Positions 48,923 to 58,211 of a stretch of 64,000 nt of DNA are shown in pieces. Made by a program: the position numbers and the translations under genes. This stretch comes from Cepaea nemoralis. Its lineage: Eukaryota; Mollusca; Gastropoda; Stylommatophora; Helicidae. The stretch spans positions 153,501 to 217,500 of the forward strand of contig JACEFZ010016095.1 of NCBI GenBank assembly GCA_014155875.1. Reading direction: 5' to 3'. Numbering within the stretch: the first letter of the stretch is position 1; every line of letters starts with the position of its first letter. The notes under the pieces were generated by a model, which ran no database searches, had not been told where the DNA came from, and was given only the letters and a program-made list of their open reading frames with translations.

Positions 48923-51122
48923 GTGTTGCGTCATCAAATTTGACTCGTTGGTTGTGACGCAAGAGGTTTCTAAAAATTAGTGTATCTAATTTTTGTCAAA
49001 GACTGCTGATAACCTGGCTTTGGGTAACTCAATAGACTTCTACTGACTATTGTCACAATGTAGTATCACTTTACTTGGCTACTGGCAATCGCCACAAACT
49101 TGTCTGGTTGGCGTGAGCCCTCTTCTCAATCGCAATATTATATTAATTAGAGGTATGTCTGAACCGGACCATTGTCTTATAAGACCTGCCCTCAAATAGT
49201 AAATTAACTCACTACCCATACAAAGTTGACTTTCTTAGTGTCAACACATGAATTGCTTCATGTCCCCCATATAATATTAAACAACCATTACACAAGCTGT
49301 GTGCGACAGGCTTTACCTATTTCGCTTCCGCGTGTAAAGTTATCTTTCACTGTTAAGTTAGTGTTTCGTTGTCTATTATGTCCCCTGACCCGGAGTTATC
49401 TCCCTTTGATCTACAAAAAATGTATGCAATTTATATGTTTTTCTGGTTGTTTGCGTGTTTGGATGTAATTTACACTATAATATAACTTCTAACATGTGTA
49501 TCTAACTATCATGTGTATGTAAGTTAGTTTTCAAGTGCCATAATTTGGTTAAATGTGGCCACAAACAAGTGTATAACACTAATTCGTGACTACGCTTCCG
49601 TCTTATGAGACTTAAAATACTTTATCTAAGATCTATACTAAATTACACACAACACATTCACGACAACACATTTTCAACATCGACAACAAACATTTGACGC
49701 AGACAAAAAAGCAGACAAAAAATAAAAAGTCGCGTTGAGCAGCAGAAAAAAAAATCCGCTGATCTCACCCTCTCCTGTATAATTTACATTCGCTCTCACT
49801 TTCACACTTCTATCACACATATTTTACCCTCACTTCTGTCACACATCTTTTACCCTCACAATTATTTAAAAACCTTGGAGTGACACTGTACAAGTTTGGC
49901 TCAGTTTGACAAAGTTGAGCTCAATGACTGTGCGTAAATTGCTGCACGAGTCATGTATGTACACATATTTACATGTAAGAAACAGGGTTGATGGTTTGCA
50001 CCCTGGTATTACTAACTACTATATTCTACTGAAATAATACTCTAAATATTGACATACTAATACTAGTTCTATAAATATGTATTTAATCTGTTACCTATTT
50101 TAATCTAATTTGCCACATTAATCCTAATGTTTATCTAATTTAAGGGACGTAATCTAACTATTTAAAATGAAATTGATGTGAGATGAGTTATGTACCTATA
50201 TGAAATGGGTAATGTGAAATGTAACAAAATTATAACTAATGTTTTTAAATGGAAAAATATATGATTGATATTTTTACTCTAACTGGTGTAAATGATGTAT
50301 GTTTAATTGTATAATCTTTTTATCCTATGATAATGATGTACATTAATCCTAATACTACATGATCACTTTTGTTAAATGGATTGGTTCATTAAGATGGGAT
50401 GAACTCAAATGAAATGAAACAAAGTAAAATGTAATAAACCTAAATGGTAATAATACTCTCTAAACTTTTTATTCTAGTTTATAATTAGCTGTTATTACGT
50501 TTAAATTACTATCCTATTCTACTTTTAAGATAAGTAAGTGGGTAAATTAATTATCTATCTAATTAATCTTATCTAAACTACTTTTAAAAAATCTTGTCTA
50601 AATCTAAATGTAAATTAAAGTGAACTAATCTACCTATAATTTATCACTATATTAAAATGTTATAATACATATCACAATAAGTTTATATATACATAGTATT
50701 TAAATACCTCAGGTTAGTCGTTGCCCTAATGTTCAGAAATTGCTTTCATTGGCATACTATATATTCACACTTGTCCTGGGTATATTAAACACATTACACA
50801 GTCATACTTGTGTCCTATGGGTATTGCACCTGTAGAGTTCGATTTTGTCGTAGACCAGTATTTTCGTGTCTGTATTTATGTAATGTTCTGACACTGTTTT
50901 TCTCTGCTTAACACAAATGATTCGCCGGAACACCTGTGGAGCTTAGTAAGTAATGAGTAGTTTCAGTTCATACGTTGATACATTTGTTCTCGGAGCACAG
51001 TTCTTCTTTTAATGTCTACGGACACATGGTAGTTCGCTGTTCTTAGTACATAGTTCAGCACGTAATATCTATGTATTAGTATAAACATTTCACATAGAAT
51101 ATTCTAATGTACTAATACTCTA
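48923..51122 (-). other. Element interior without recognised gene
   Basis: 2.2 kb between the RNase H stop and the polypurine tract. AT-rich, with only short open frames on either strand (the longest about 80 codons) and no integrase or envelope motif seen. Repeated TCTAACTAA/AATGTAA-type words give a decayed look, in contrast with the well-kept coding part. Confidence 0.7.
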
Positions 51123-52514
51123 TTACTCTACACTTTTATGTGGAATCTCCGGCATTTCTACCTCAGATGGTCGACTAAGGGTATCAGCAAGAATGTTGTC
51201 CTTACCCTTAATATGCTCTATACTAAACGTATAGTTTTGTAGGATTAGCGACCACCTGTATATACGGTCATTACGATGCACACCACTTTGTATGACCGTG
51301 ATTGGGGAGTTGTCAGTCTGGACGACGAAGTGAACACCCGCTAGAAATCGATGGAGCTTCCTCACCGCATAGATGACGCTTAGGGCTTCCAACTCTGATA
51401 TGGAATATCTGGACTCAGCAGGTGTGATCTTACGGCTCACGTAGCAAATCGGATGGAAGATGCCCTCATAAAATTGGCCTAGCACTGCAGCGATGGAGAT
51501 TCTGCTGGCATCTGTCATAAGATAATAAACGAGCCTAGGATTAGGCAAGCGGAGGATTGGTACATTACTACACAGGATTTTCAATTTTGACAATGCAGAA
51601 ATTAATAATGCATCTTTGACATCTAGTTTTACAGATGCTTTTAAAACATTGGAAAATACACTTGTAATTTCCGCTAAATTTGGTATGAATTTGCTATAGT
51701 AATTTACTAACCCCAAAAGGCTTCTGACCTGCTTCTTTGTGGTAGGCATGGTCAGGTTCATAATTTTGGTAATGATTCTATTGTCAGTCTTTAGTTGACC
51801 TTGTGAGATGACATGACCCAAAAAATCAATTTCTCTTAGGCCCAATTCGACTTTGCTCGGTTTGACAGTGAGACCGAAGAGTCCCAACCTATCAAAGACA
51901 TGTCTTAGTTTCAGTAGGTGTGTTGTCCAGTCATCAGTATGGACACATATATCATCTATATACGTCACTGTATTCGTCACTCCATGCAGTAGATCTCTAG
52001 TTAAGCGTACGAAAGTGGCAGGAGCGTTTCGAAGTTCGAAAGGAAGAAAACGCCACTCGTAAAGTCCTAAAGGTGTTGAAAAAGCAGTAAGATGAATGGA
52101 TTGAGTCTGCATAGGGACCTGCCAATATCCCTTAGTAAGATCTAATTTAGAAAAGATTTTGGAGGTGGACATGTCAAGAATAAGATCTTCGCAGGAAGGA
52201 ATTGGTTCTGCGTCGATCTTAGTGACGTTGTTGAGTTTTCGATAGTCCACACACAGACGAATTGTGGAGTCTTTTTTCTTAACTAGGACGATTGGAAAGG
52301 AGTACTCAGATGTAGACTTCTGGATGATCCCACTAGCTTCTAAATTAAGTATTTCCTTATTTAGATTTTCCCTATAGCTGAGTGGGATTGAGTACGGCCT
52401 GCATTTAATAGGCTTAGAGTCCGAAAGAAGAATGGAGTGCTCGATTCTGTCCGTCCTACCTGGAATGTCAGAAAATATGTCTTTATACTCTGTCACTAAT
52501 TCTATTAGTTGTCG
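51123..52514 (-). CDS. pol: LTR retrotransposon Pol: reverse transcriptase and RNase H
   Basis: Reads in the same frame as the upstream Gag-protease frame, directly after the TGA at 52517-52515. No start codon is needed if it is made as a fusion; the first Met is at 52496. Numbered from that Met: RT spans about 30-230, with SKLDLTKGYW (catalytic D119), LPFELRNAPATF (151-162), and the YIDD box (179-182; D181, D182). A connection region KKQVRSLLGLVNYYSKFIPN follows. RNase H has MTDAS (D329), SELEALSVI (E370), QTDNSP (D395) and ILADTLSRP (D438). It ends at residue 457 with no integrase behind it. The conserved Gly of the FGL motif is Glu here. It copies element RNA into DNA inside the virus-like particle. 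Confidence 0.93.
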   Translation of the reverse strand, partial: RQLIELVTEYKDIFSDIPGRTDRIEHSILLSDSKPIKCRPYSIPLSYRENLNKEILNLEASGIIQKSTSEYSFPIVLVKKKDSTIRLCVDYRKLNNVTKIDAEPIPSCEDLILDMSTSKIFSKLDLTKGYWQVPMQTQSIHLTAFSTPLGLYEWRFLPFELRNAPATFVRLTRDLLHGVTNTVTYIDDICVHTDDWTTHLLKLRHVFDRLGLFGLTVKPSKVELGLREIDFLGHVISQGQLKTDNRIITKIMNLTMPTTKKQVRSLLGLVNYYSKFIPNLAEITSVFSNVLKASVKLDVKDALLISALSKLKILCSNVPILRLPNPRLVYYLMTDASRISIAAVLGQFYEGIFHPICYVSRKITPAESRYSISELEALSVIYAVRKLHRFLAGVHFVVQTDNSPITVIQSGVHRNDRIYRWSLILQNYTFSIEHIKGKDNILADTLSRPSEVEMPEIPHKSVE

Positions 52515-54890
52515 TCATTGACCGTCTGTTAGTTCCTGTTCTATCCGTATGCTATCCAATGTCGCAGTCTTGTCTACAATAGGAACAGGTAGTTCCATTC
52601 CGTCGTCGTCTACCTGATTCAGTACGGTGGTGGTGCTAAGTGCGTATTCTGTATTCTCACTAGATGTATGGATATCGTCGGATTTGCCAGTCTCGCTAAC
52701 TAGTGTAGTTGCGTTGTGTACGTCTGTCGTCTGATCACTAGGTGTGGGTGCACTATGTTCGTCTGTCTCTACTTCTGTCTCCTGTCGTGAAAAGTAAGGT
52801 TTCAACATTTTGACATGGAATATCTTTAAGTGTCCGTTTATCGATATTTCATAGTCAACATCTGAAAGTTGTTGTATCACCTTGAAAGGCCCTTGCCATG
52901 AAGTTAACATTTTATTATGCTTGTCTGGTAGTAGCACCATTATGTATTGACCAGTTTCAAGTGTTATGGGTCTAGCACCTTTGTTAGGACTGTGATGTCC
53001 GAGGATATCTGCACTGTTCACTGGAGTGAAACCATTCTTCTCCTCCCAGACAGATATTTCTTCATCTGTACAGTGCCTTAGCTGGGATAGACACCCAAGA
53101 ATTAAATCAGCACAAGGGTTGTCTAGTATTGCACAAGTAAAGGTACCAGAAAGGAACGGGGTGTTTATATGGGCTCTTGCCAGAGGATAGGTTTCTATAT
53201 TACCAGAAAAAGTCCGGCATTTTACAGAGTCACCAGTATAATCCTTTGGATTAACAAGTTCCTTTTTCACACCAATAATAGAGCTCCCACTGTCAAGCAA
53301 ACATCGGCATGGCTTATCATTGACCATTGCAGAGTGAAACAATAGATTGCCTCTGGAGGCTATAACTGCATTTGCATTCTCTACGGAGGATGTTACAATA
53401 TGCCCACATTCTAATTTTCCGTCTGCATGAAATTGGTGACATTGGTCACAATTGTCAAAGCTTAATACATCGTTCACACAACACACATCTTCAGATTGCT
53501 TAAAAGGTAATAGATTTTCAACTTCACACTCAGTCTCACTACCACTATCAGAAGATGTATCAATCAAAATAGCATTGTTGGCTTTCATACGTTGGCGGCC
53601 CAGGCACTTATTTGAATAATGGCCGTAGCTGGAACAAAAGAAGCATTTGATTGCACGCCTGTATGCAGATCGCTTGTTTTGTTGCTTCTTAATAACATTT
53701 TCAAGATGCGCCGGATAGTTTGGCGATTTATCACACATAGAATAAGTGTCATGCAAAAGTTGACAGTAGATACATTTTGACACTTTGCTATCTTTCTTAT
53801 CAACTTTATGAAATGGTTTTCTATTACTTTGATAGTTTTTAGGTTGGTCCTTTACAAAGGAAACAATTTCAGAGTCATTTGAAGTCTTAAAAATATCTCT
53901 ATTTGAGGAAAAATATGCAGAGCCTTTCTTTTCGAATTGTTCTATGTTCTCAATGTCTGACTGCTGCAGGAATCTAGCAAAAGGAGATGGTATAGTGGAT
54001 ATGACTTTATCCATGGCTATTAGATTTTTAAGTCTGTCAAAATCTTTACCTATGTTAGCTGCTTTAAGCCACCTATTTAGTACACTTTGAACATTTGAGA
54101 CGTAATCAATGAAAGTCTCACTAGGTTTTGGTTTTAAATTTGAGAACTGAACCTGATACCCAGGGGCATCAAGTAAAAAATGTTGCATTATCCTATCATG
54201 GATGTACTGATAGTTAGATCTAAGATCAGTTGGTATAGATTCTATCACTTTAAGGGGCTCACCACTCAGATTCTTCATATAAATCATAGCCCACATCTCT
54301 ATTGGAACTTGGTGGTATTTAAACTGGTACTCGACATTTTCTGTCCAGGCTGATATGGAATCTTCTTTACAATATGGTTTGATAATATTTTTGTATTTGT
54401 TGAACTTATTTTCTTCTTGTTGACTTTTTAGTTTAGTGGCAGAGATTTCTGCGTGTGAGTCTACATCCATACCTTTCATCTTTAACTGTGTCTCTGATTC
54501 TACTTGAATTTGTTTTTCCTTAACTCTTGCCATTTCATCTATCTCTTTTTGCTTTAGTTCTCTTTCTTGATCTAGTTGCTTTTGCTTTAATTCTTTCTCT
54601 TGATCTAATTGCTTTTGTTTTATTTCTAATTTTTTTTGTTTAATTTCCTTATCATGTTCTAACTGTTGTTGCTTAACCTCCTTATCATGTTCTAACTGTT
54701 GTTGCTTAACCTCCTTATCATGTTGTCTTTCTCGTGCACGTTCATCTCTCTCCGCATCTTCTTTTCGTATCCGTTCAGCTCTCTCAGCATCTTTTGCTTC
54801 TTTAAATTTTTGATCAGCATATTGTTCTAGCTCCTTTCCTGAGTATTGTAATTCTTTACCTGCTTTTACAAAATCAGCTAAAGTAGCCAT
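52515..54890 (-). CDS. gag: LTR retrotransposon Gag, protease and isolated GPY/F module
   Basis: 791 codons. Residues 20-140 are a charged coiled coil built of 11-residue repeats (LEHDKEVKQQQ-like, about five copies). Residues 170-330 form a capsid region with a SCAN-like pattern (SETFIDYVSNVQSVLNRWLK, then FARFLQQ). Zinc knuckles are at 373-386 (C, C, H, C) and 416-429 (CFFCSSYGHYSNKC). The protease has LLDSGSS (D533) and ends near DLILGC (595-600). After only about 45 residues comes an integrase C-terminal GPY/F module (644-700: GQYIMVLLP, WQGPF, then HVKMLKPYF). An acidic Ser/Thr-rich tail leads to the TGA. No HHCC finger or D,D35E core is visible between protease and GPY/F. The start is the first Met, 1.16 kb inside the primer site. 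Confidence 0.92.
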   Translation of the reverse strand: MATLADFVKAGKELQYSGKELEQYADQKFKEAKDAERAERIRKEDAERDERARERQHDKEVKQQQLEHDKEVKQQQLEHDKEIKQKKLEIKQKQLDQEKELKQKQLDQERELKQKEIDEMARVKEKQIQVESETQLKMKGMDVDSHAEISATKLKSQQEENKFNKYKNIIKPYCKEDSISAWTENVEYQFKYHQVPIEMWAMIYMKNLSGEPLKVIESIPTDLRSNYQYIHDRIMQHFLLDAPGYQVQFSNLKPKPSETFIDYVSNVQSVLNRWLKAANIGKDFDRLKNLIAMDKVISTIPSPFARFLQQSDIENIEQFEKKGSAYFSSNRDIFKTSNDSEIVSFVKDQPKNYQSNRKPFHKVDKKDSKVSKCIYCQLLHDTYSMCDKSPNYPAHLENVIKKQQNKRSAYRRAIKCFFCSSYGHYSNKCLGRQRMKANNAILIDTSSDSGSETECEVENLLPFKQSEDVCCVNDVLSFDNCDQCHQFHADGKLECGHIVTSSVENANAVIASRGNLLFHSAMVNDKPCRCLLDSGSSIIGVKKELVNPKDYTGDSVKCRTFSGNIETYPLARAHINTPFLSGTFTCAILDNPCADLILGCLSQLRHCTDEEISVWEEKNGFTPVNSADILGHHSPNKGARPITLETGQYIMVLLPDKHNKMLTSWQGPFKVIQQLSDVDYEISINGHLKIFHVKMLKPYFSRQETEVETDEHSAPTPSDQTTDVHNATTLVSETGKSDDIHTSSENTEYALSTTTVLNQVDDDGMELPVPIVDKTATLDSIRIEQELTDGQ

Positions 54891-56045
54891 GTTGTTGGGT
54901 TATTAGCTAGTAATGCCCCGCACTGAAGTCTTTAATCACTTATTTATCTTTGAAATGGTATGTTTTTTATTATCTGAGCACTATAAATTGTACTCTTTGT
55001 TTATAACCTGGAAAATTTTATCCTGAAAACCAGAGCACAAAAATATGCTAATGCATCACAAGCTGAAAAAGAGATGCACTATTAATCGCATTGCATGCCA
55101 AATATATTGAGTATACTCAACTTAATGTTCCCGAGACTCAGGAACCCCACTCCGGTAACACAGTTCACCTAGTTTGGCACTTCGGCATACACACAAGTTT
55201 TCTATCAGCTGTTGTTCACCCTGGTTCACAGAGCAGCAACAATTAACAAATTGTAAACGACACGTTATTTTTTGACAATTTGGAACAATCACAATGACAT
55301 GCCCACGGGCAAACAGAATACAGTTTAATTAATGTTAAATGTCAATGTCTTGTCTTCGTTCTAACGTTTTATGCCTTTCGTCCCTAACCTAGTTTAATCT
55401 ATGGAAGTTTTTGTGCAGACCAAGCTTAATTTGCATAGCCGAAAGTAGTGCCATCGCAACGGTAAACAAATAGAAAAAGTACGAAAAACAATCAATAAAT
55501 GCTTTTAAATAAATAAAAATATAATAATATTGTTTAAATAAATAAATATATTCATTCACTAACTTAAATAAACAAATAATAATTAATATAAAGCACAGAT
55601 TCAGGCGGGCAGCAGCTTGGCGATTTGTAAACACTCAAATGCTGATTGCGAATGGCGTAGAACAACTGCTTGTCAATCGCACTACGTCAGAGGCGCAGCG
55701 CTATTTTTAGCTTGCAAAAATCGATATTGTTGCTGGCTGTGTATCGCTCCGCCATGAATCCTATTTGATAATTATTCATAAACAAATAAATAATTACATA
55801 AATCAATGAAAGAAATTAATAATATCAATACTTACAACTTCGAAGAACACATGATTTAACTAAATAATATTTTAATAAGCACAAATAAGCATTATTTTGT
55901 CACGATAGGCACAGTTTAGCTCGCAACTTGTCCTAGTCTGCACACGTCATTCGTCACTGACATTAATTAAACTAGTAATTCCCTATTCGTAACCTTAGTC
56001 TAGAGCCGTGGGTAAGTGTAATAGCTTGAACATTTGTCCAAGCCA
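54891..56045 (-). other. Element leader (5' untranslated region)
   Basis: About 1.15 kb between the primer binding site and the Gag start. AT-rich, with only short open frames (for example 55634-55389) that lack any motif. Confidence 0.7.
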
Positions 56046-56059
56046 CACTTCTGACACCA
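56046..56059 (-). promoter_or_regulatory. Primer binding site, tRNA-Leu-like
   Basis: On the minus strand TGGTGTCAGAAGTG, complementary to the 3' end (CACTTCTGACA plus CCA) of metazoan tRNA-Leu(CAA) as I recall it. It lies 14 nt inside the 5' LTR (spacer 56060-56073), further than the usual few nucleotides. Confidence 0.75.
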
Positions 56060-56073
56060 CATTAATCCTCGCC

Positions 56074-56695
56074 TGTCAACAACCAATGTTTCAGGCATCA
56101 TCGGATTACTTCTCCCACACCACACAAGAAACTTGCAAGTCGTGTGAGAGGAAATAAATGGTACATTTTATTGCCGTTGGCTCTTTACAATTACAAAACA
56201 GTCGCTATCAAATCACACACAAAGCCACAGAATTGCCTATCACTAGTTTCCTAACCCTATTGCTAATCTCTATCTAATTGGCTACAGACAAAAAACTCCT
56301 ATCGACACTAAACGATCTGCTCTCTACGAAGTCAGTCCCCAGTCTGACTTTTCCTACACGCGTGACTACACAGCACGCGGAAGGACCTTGATGCGTCCTT
56401 CGGATTTTGCGTGCCGTTACAATCAGCACGCTGGTAGCAGCCGTTCTCCTATTGAGTGGCACTCTTCTCCGTGGCTATCACGTAGGCGTGATTCTGTCGT
56501 GACCAGAGTACTAACTATCTGGTCGTTGCCTCCGTGTCTCATGAGAGAACTAGTTAATAGTCCCCCATTCTATCATCTACCCTGCCCTTATATCGGGGCA
56601 CTGTATTACCTCTAATCTACTTGAGGTTGACCACTCTTCCCGGTTGTCTTCTATCTTGAGGCATACCTCCTGCCTTTATATTCCAGTCTTTGACA
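56074..56695 (-). repeat. 5' LTR
   Basis: 622 bp, near-identical to 48284-48906. Drives transcription on the minus strand. TATA-like boxes are at 56587-56592 and 56675-56680. Confidence 0.95.
56587..56592 (-). promoter_or_regulatory. Candidate LTR TATA box
   Basis: TATAAG on the minus strand within CGATATAAGGG, about 100 nt into the 5' LTR. The alternative TATAAA at 56675-56680 lies only about 15 nt from the LTR edge and is less likely. Not tested. Confidence 0.4.
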
Positions 56696-57607
56696 CTCAC
56701 CTCACTGCCAGCCGGCCTGTCTTCGGTTGTCTGGCCATATCTCGCCTCACTACCAGCCGGCCTGTCTTGTGTTGTCTGGCCATATCTCACCTCACTGACA
56801 GCCAGCCTGTCTTGGGTTGTCTGGCCATATCTCACCTCACTGACAGGTGGCCTGTCTTGTGTTGTCTGGCCATATCTCGCCTCACTACCAGCCGGCCTGT
56901 CTTGTGTTGTCTGGCCATATCTCGCCTCACTACCACCCGGCCTGTCTTGTGTTGTCTGGCCATATCTCACCTCACTGACAGCTGGCCTGTCTTGTGTTGT
57001 CTGGCCATATCTCGCCTCACTACCAGCAGGCCTGTCTTGTGTTGTCTGGCCATATCTCGCCTCACTACCACCCGGCCTGTCTTGTGTTGTCTGGCCATAT
57101 CTCACCTCACTGACAGCCGGCCTGTCTTGGGTTGTCTGGCCATATCTCCCCTCACTGACAGCCAGCCTGTCTTGTGTTGTCTGGCCATATCTCGCCTCAC
57201 TACCAGCCGGCCTGTCTTGTGTTGTCTGGTCATATCTCACCTCACTGACAGCCGGCCTGTCTTGTGTTGTCTGGCCATACCTCACCTCACTACCAGCCGG
57301 CCTGTCTTGGGTTGTCTGGCCATACCTCCCCTCACTAACAGCTGGCCTGTCTTGTGTTGTCTGGCCATATCTCCCCTCACTACCAGCCGGCCTGTCTTGG
57401 GTTGTCTGGCCATATCTCCCCTCACTGCCAGCCGGCCTGTCTTGGGTTGTCTGGCCATATCTCCCCTCACTGCCAGCCGGCCTGTCTTGGGTTGTCTGGC
57501 CATATCTCCCCTCACTGCCAGCCGGCCTGTCTTGGGTTATCTGGCCATATCTCGCCTTACTACCAGCCGGCCTGTCTTGGGTTGTCTGACCATACTTGGC
57601 CTCGGGG
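56696..57607 (+). repeat. Satellite E (45-bp unit), right array
   Basis: About 20 more copies in the same orientation and phase as 47258-48283, so this was one array before the retrotransposon landed. Here ctcgcctcac and ctcacctcac variants are commoner than in the left part. The 334-codon minus-strand frame and 324/299-codon plus frames are repeat artefacts. Confidence 0.94.
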
Positions 57608-57639
57608 CGGGGCAGTGACACAACAGACTGGTTGAATCA

Positions 57640-57817
57640 CATGTTTGAACTTGCTCTCTGTGCCTGGTCACTATGTGATGTGGACTAAGGAACAAGTGTT
57701 GAACATGTTCTGCAGGACTGTCCTCTGTTCGTGGACTTCAGAAAGCAGCAGTGGCCCATTGAATCAATAATAAACCCAAGGCTGCATGAGATCAAGAAGA
57801 ACCCCAAGAATCTGTAG
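57640..57817 (+). pseudogene. LINE C-terminal fragment (Cys/His end)
   Basis: The plus strand reads LALCAWSLCDVD, a stop, then GTSVEHVLQDCPLFVDFRKQ and QWPIESIINPRLHEI, ending at TAG 57817. The C..C - EH.L..CP..E..R...W pattern is the usual Cys-His tail of Jockey/R1-type LINE proteins. It is severely 5'-truncated with one in-frame stop. Confidence 0.75.
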
Positions 57818-57892
57818 AGTTAATTATGAGGTCTCCCCTCAATGTGTAATCATCACAGACAACGATAGCAAGAAGATGAAGACGAAAACGAA

Positions 57893-58055
57893 GGAGGATC
57901 AAGAAGAAGAAGAAGAAGAAGAAGAAGAAGACGGAGGAGGAGGAAGAAGAAGGAGGAAAAAGAAGAAAGAAGTAGGAGAAGGAAGAATGAAGACGAAGGA
58001 AGAAGAGGAAGGGAGAAGAAGGAAGGAAGAAAAAGGAAGAGGAATGAGAAGAAAC
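57893..58055 (+). repeat. GAA/GGA-rich purine tract
   Basis: About 160 bp that are almost all purine on the plus strand, including (AAG)n at 57901-57930. Frames read as poly Glu/Lys/Arg and are not genes. It may adopt triplex structure. Confidence 0.85.
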
Positions 58056-58069
58056 ATCACCATTAAGCC

Positions 58070-58205
58070 ATTGATTACTTATCAATAACGGAACAAACTG
58101 ATCCACGCGAGGGCAGACACGAGGACTACCGGTGTCATCATTTATCAATAACGGAACATAACTGATCCACGCGAGGGCAGACACGAGGACTACCGGAGTC
58201 ATCAC
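58070..58205 (+). repeat. 62-bp tandem duplication
   Basis: ttatcaataacggaaca followed by actgatccacgcgagggcag and acacgaggactaccgg occurs twice, at about 58078 and 58141, with only a few differences. Confidence 0.85.
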
Positions 58206-58211
58206 TACAGA

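Larger units (their letters stand above)
48284..56695 (-). mobile_element. Gmr1-like Gypsy LTR retrotransposon inserted in satellite E
   Basis: An 8,412-bp element transcribed on the minus strand. LTRs of 623 bp (48284-48906) and 622 bp (56074-56695) begin TGTCAA and end TTGACA. A perfect 5-bp target duplication CTCAC lies at 48279-48283 and 56696-56700. Removing the element and one CTCAC restores a normal satellite unit. Inside, in coding order, are the primer site, a leader of about 1.15 kb, Gag-CCHC-protease-GPY/F (54890-52515), an in-frame TGA, RT-RNase H (to 51123), 2.2 kb without a recognised gene, and a polypurine tract. An integrase tail ahead of RT is the order known from Gmr1-type Gypsy elements. 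The integrase core is missing here, so the copy cannot be autonomous as written. Confidence 0.95.

Noticed and set aside
48923..51122. Possible envelope or displaced integrase gene in the LTR element
   Set aside because: Longest frames are about 80 codons and carry neither membrane/fusion features nor an integrase zinc finger or D,D35E motif.
56617..57621. 334-codon minus-strand frame (YGQTTQDRPAGSE repeats)
   Set aside because: Same satellite E artefact; it starts and ends at array edges.
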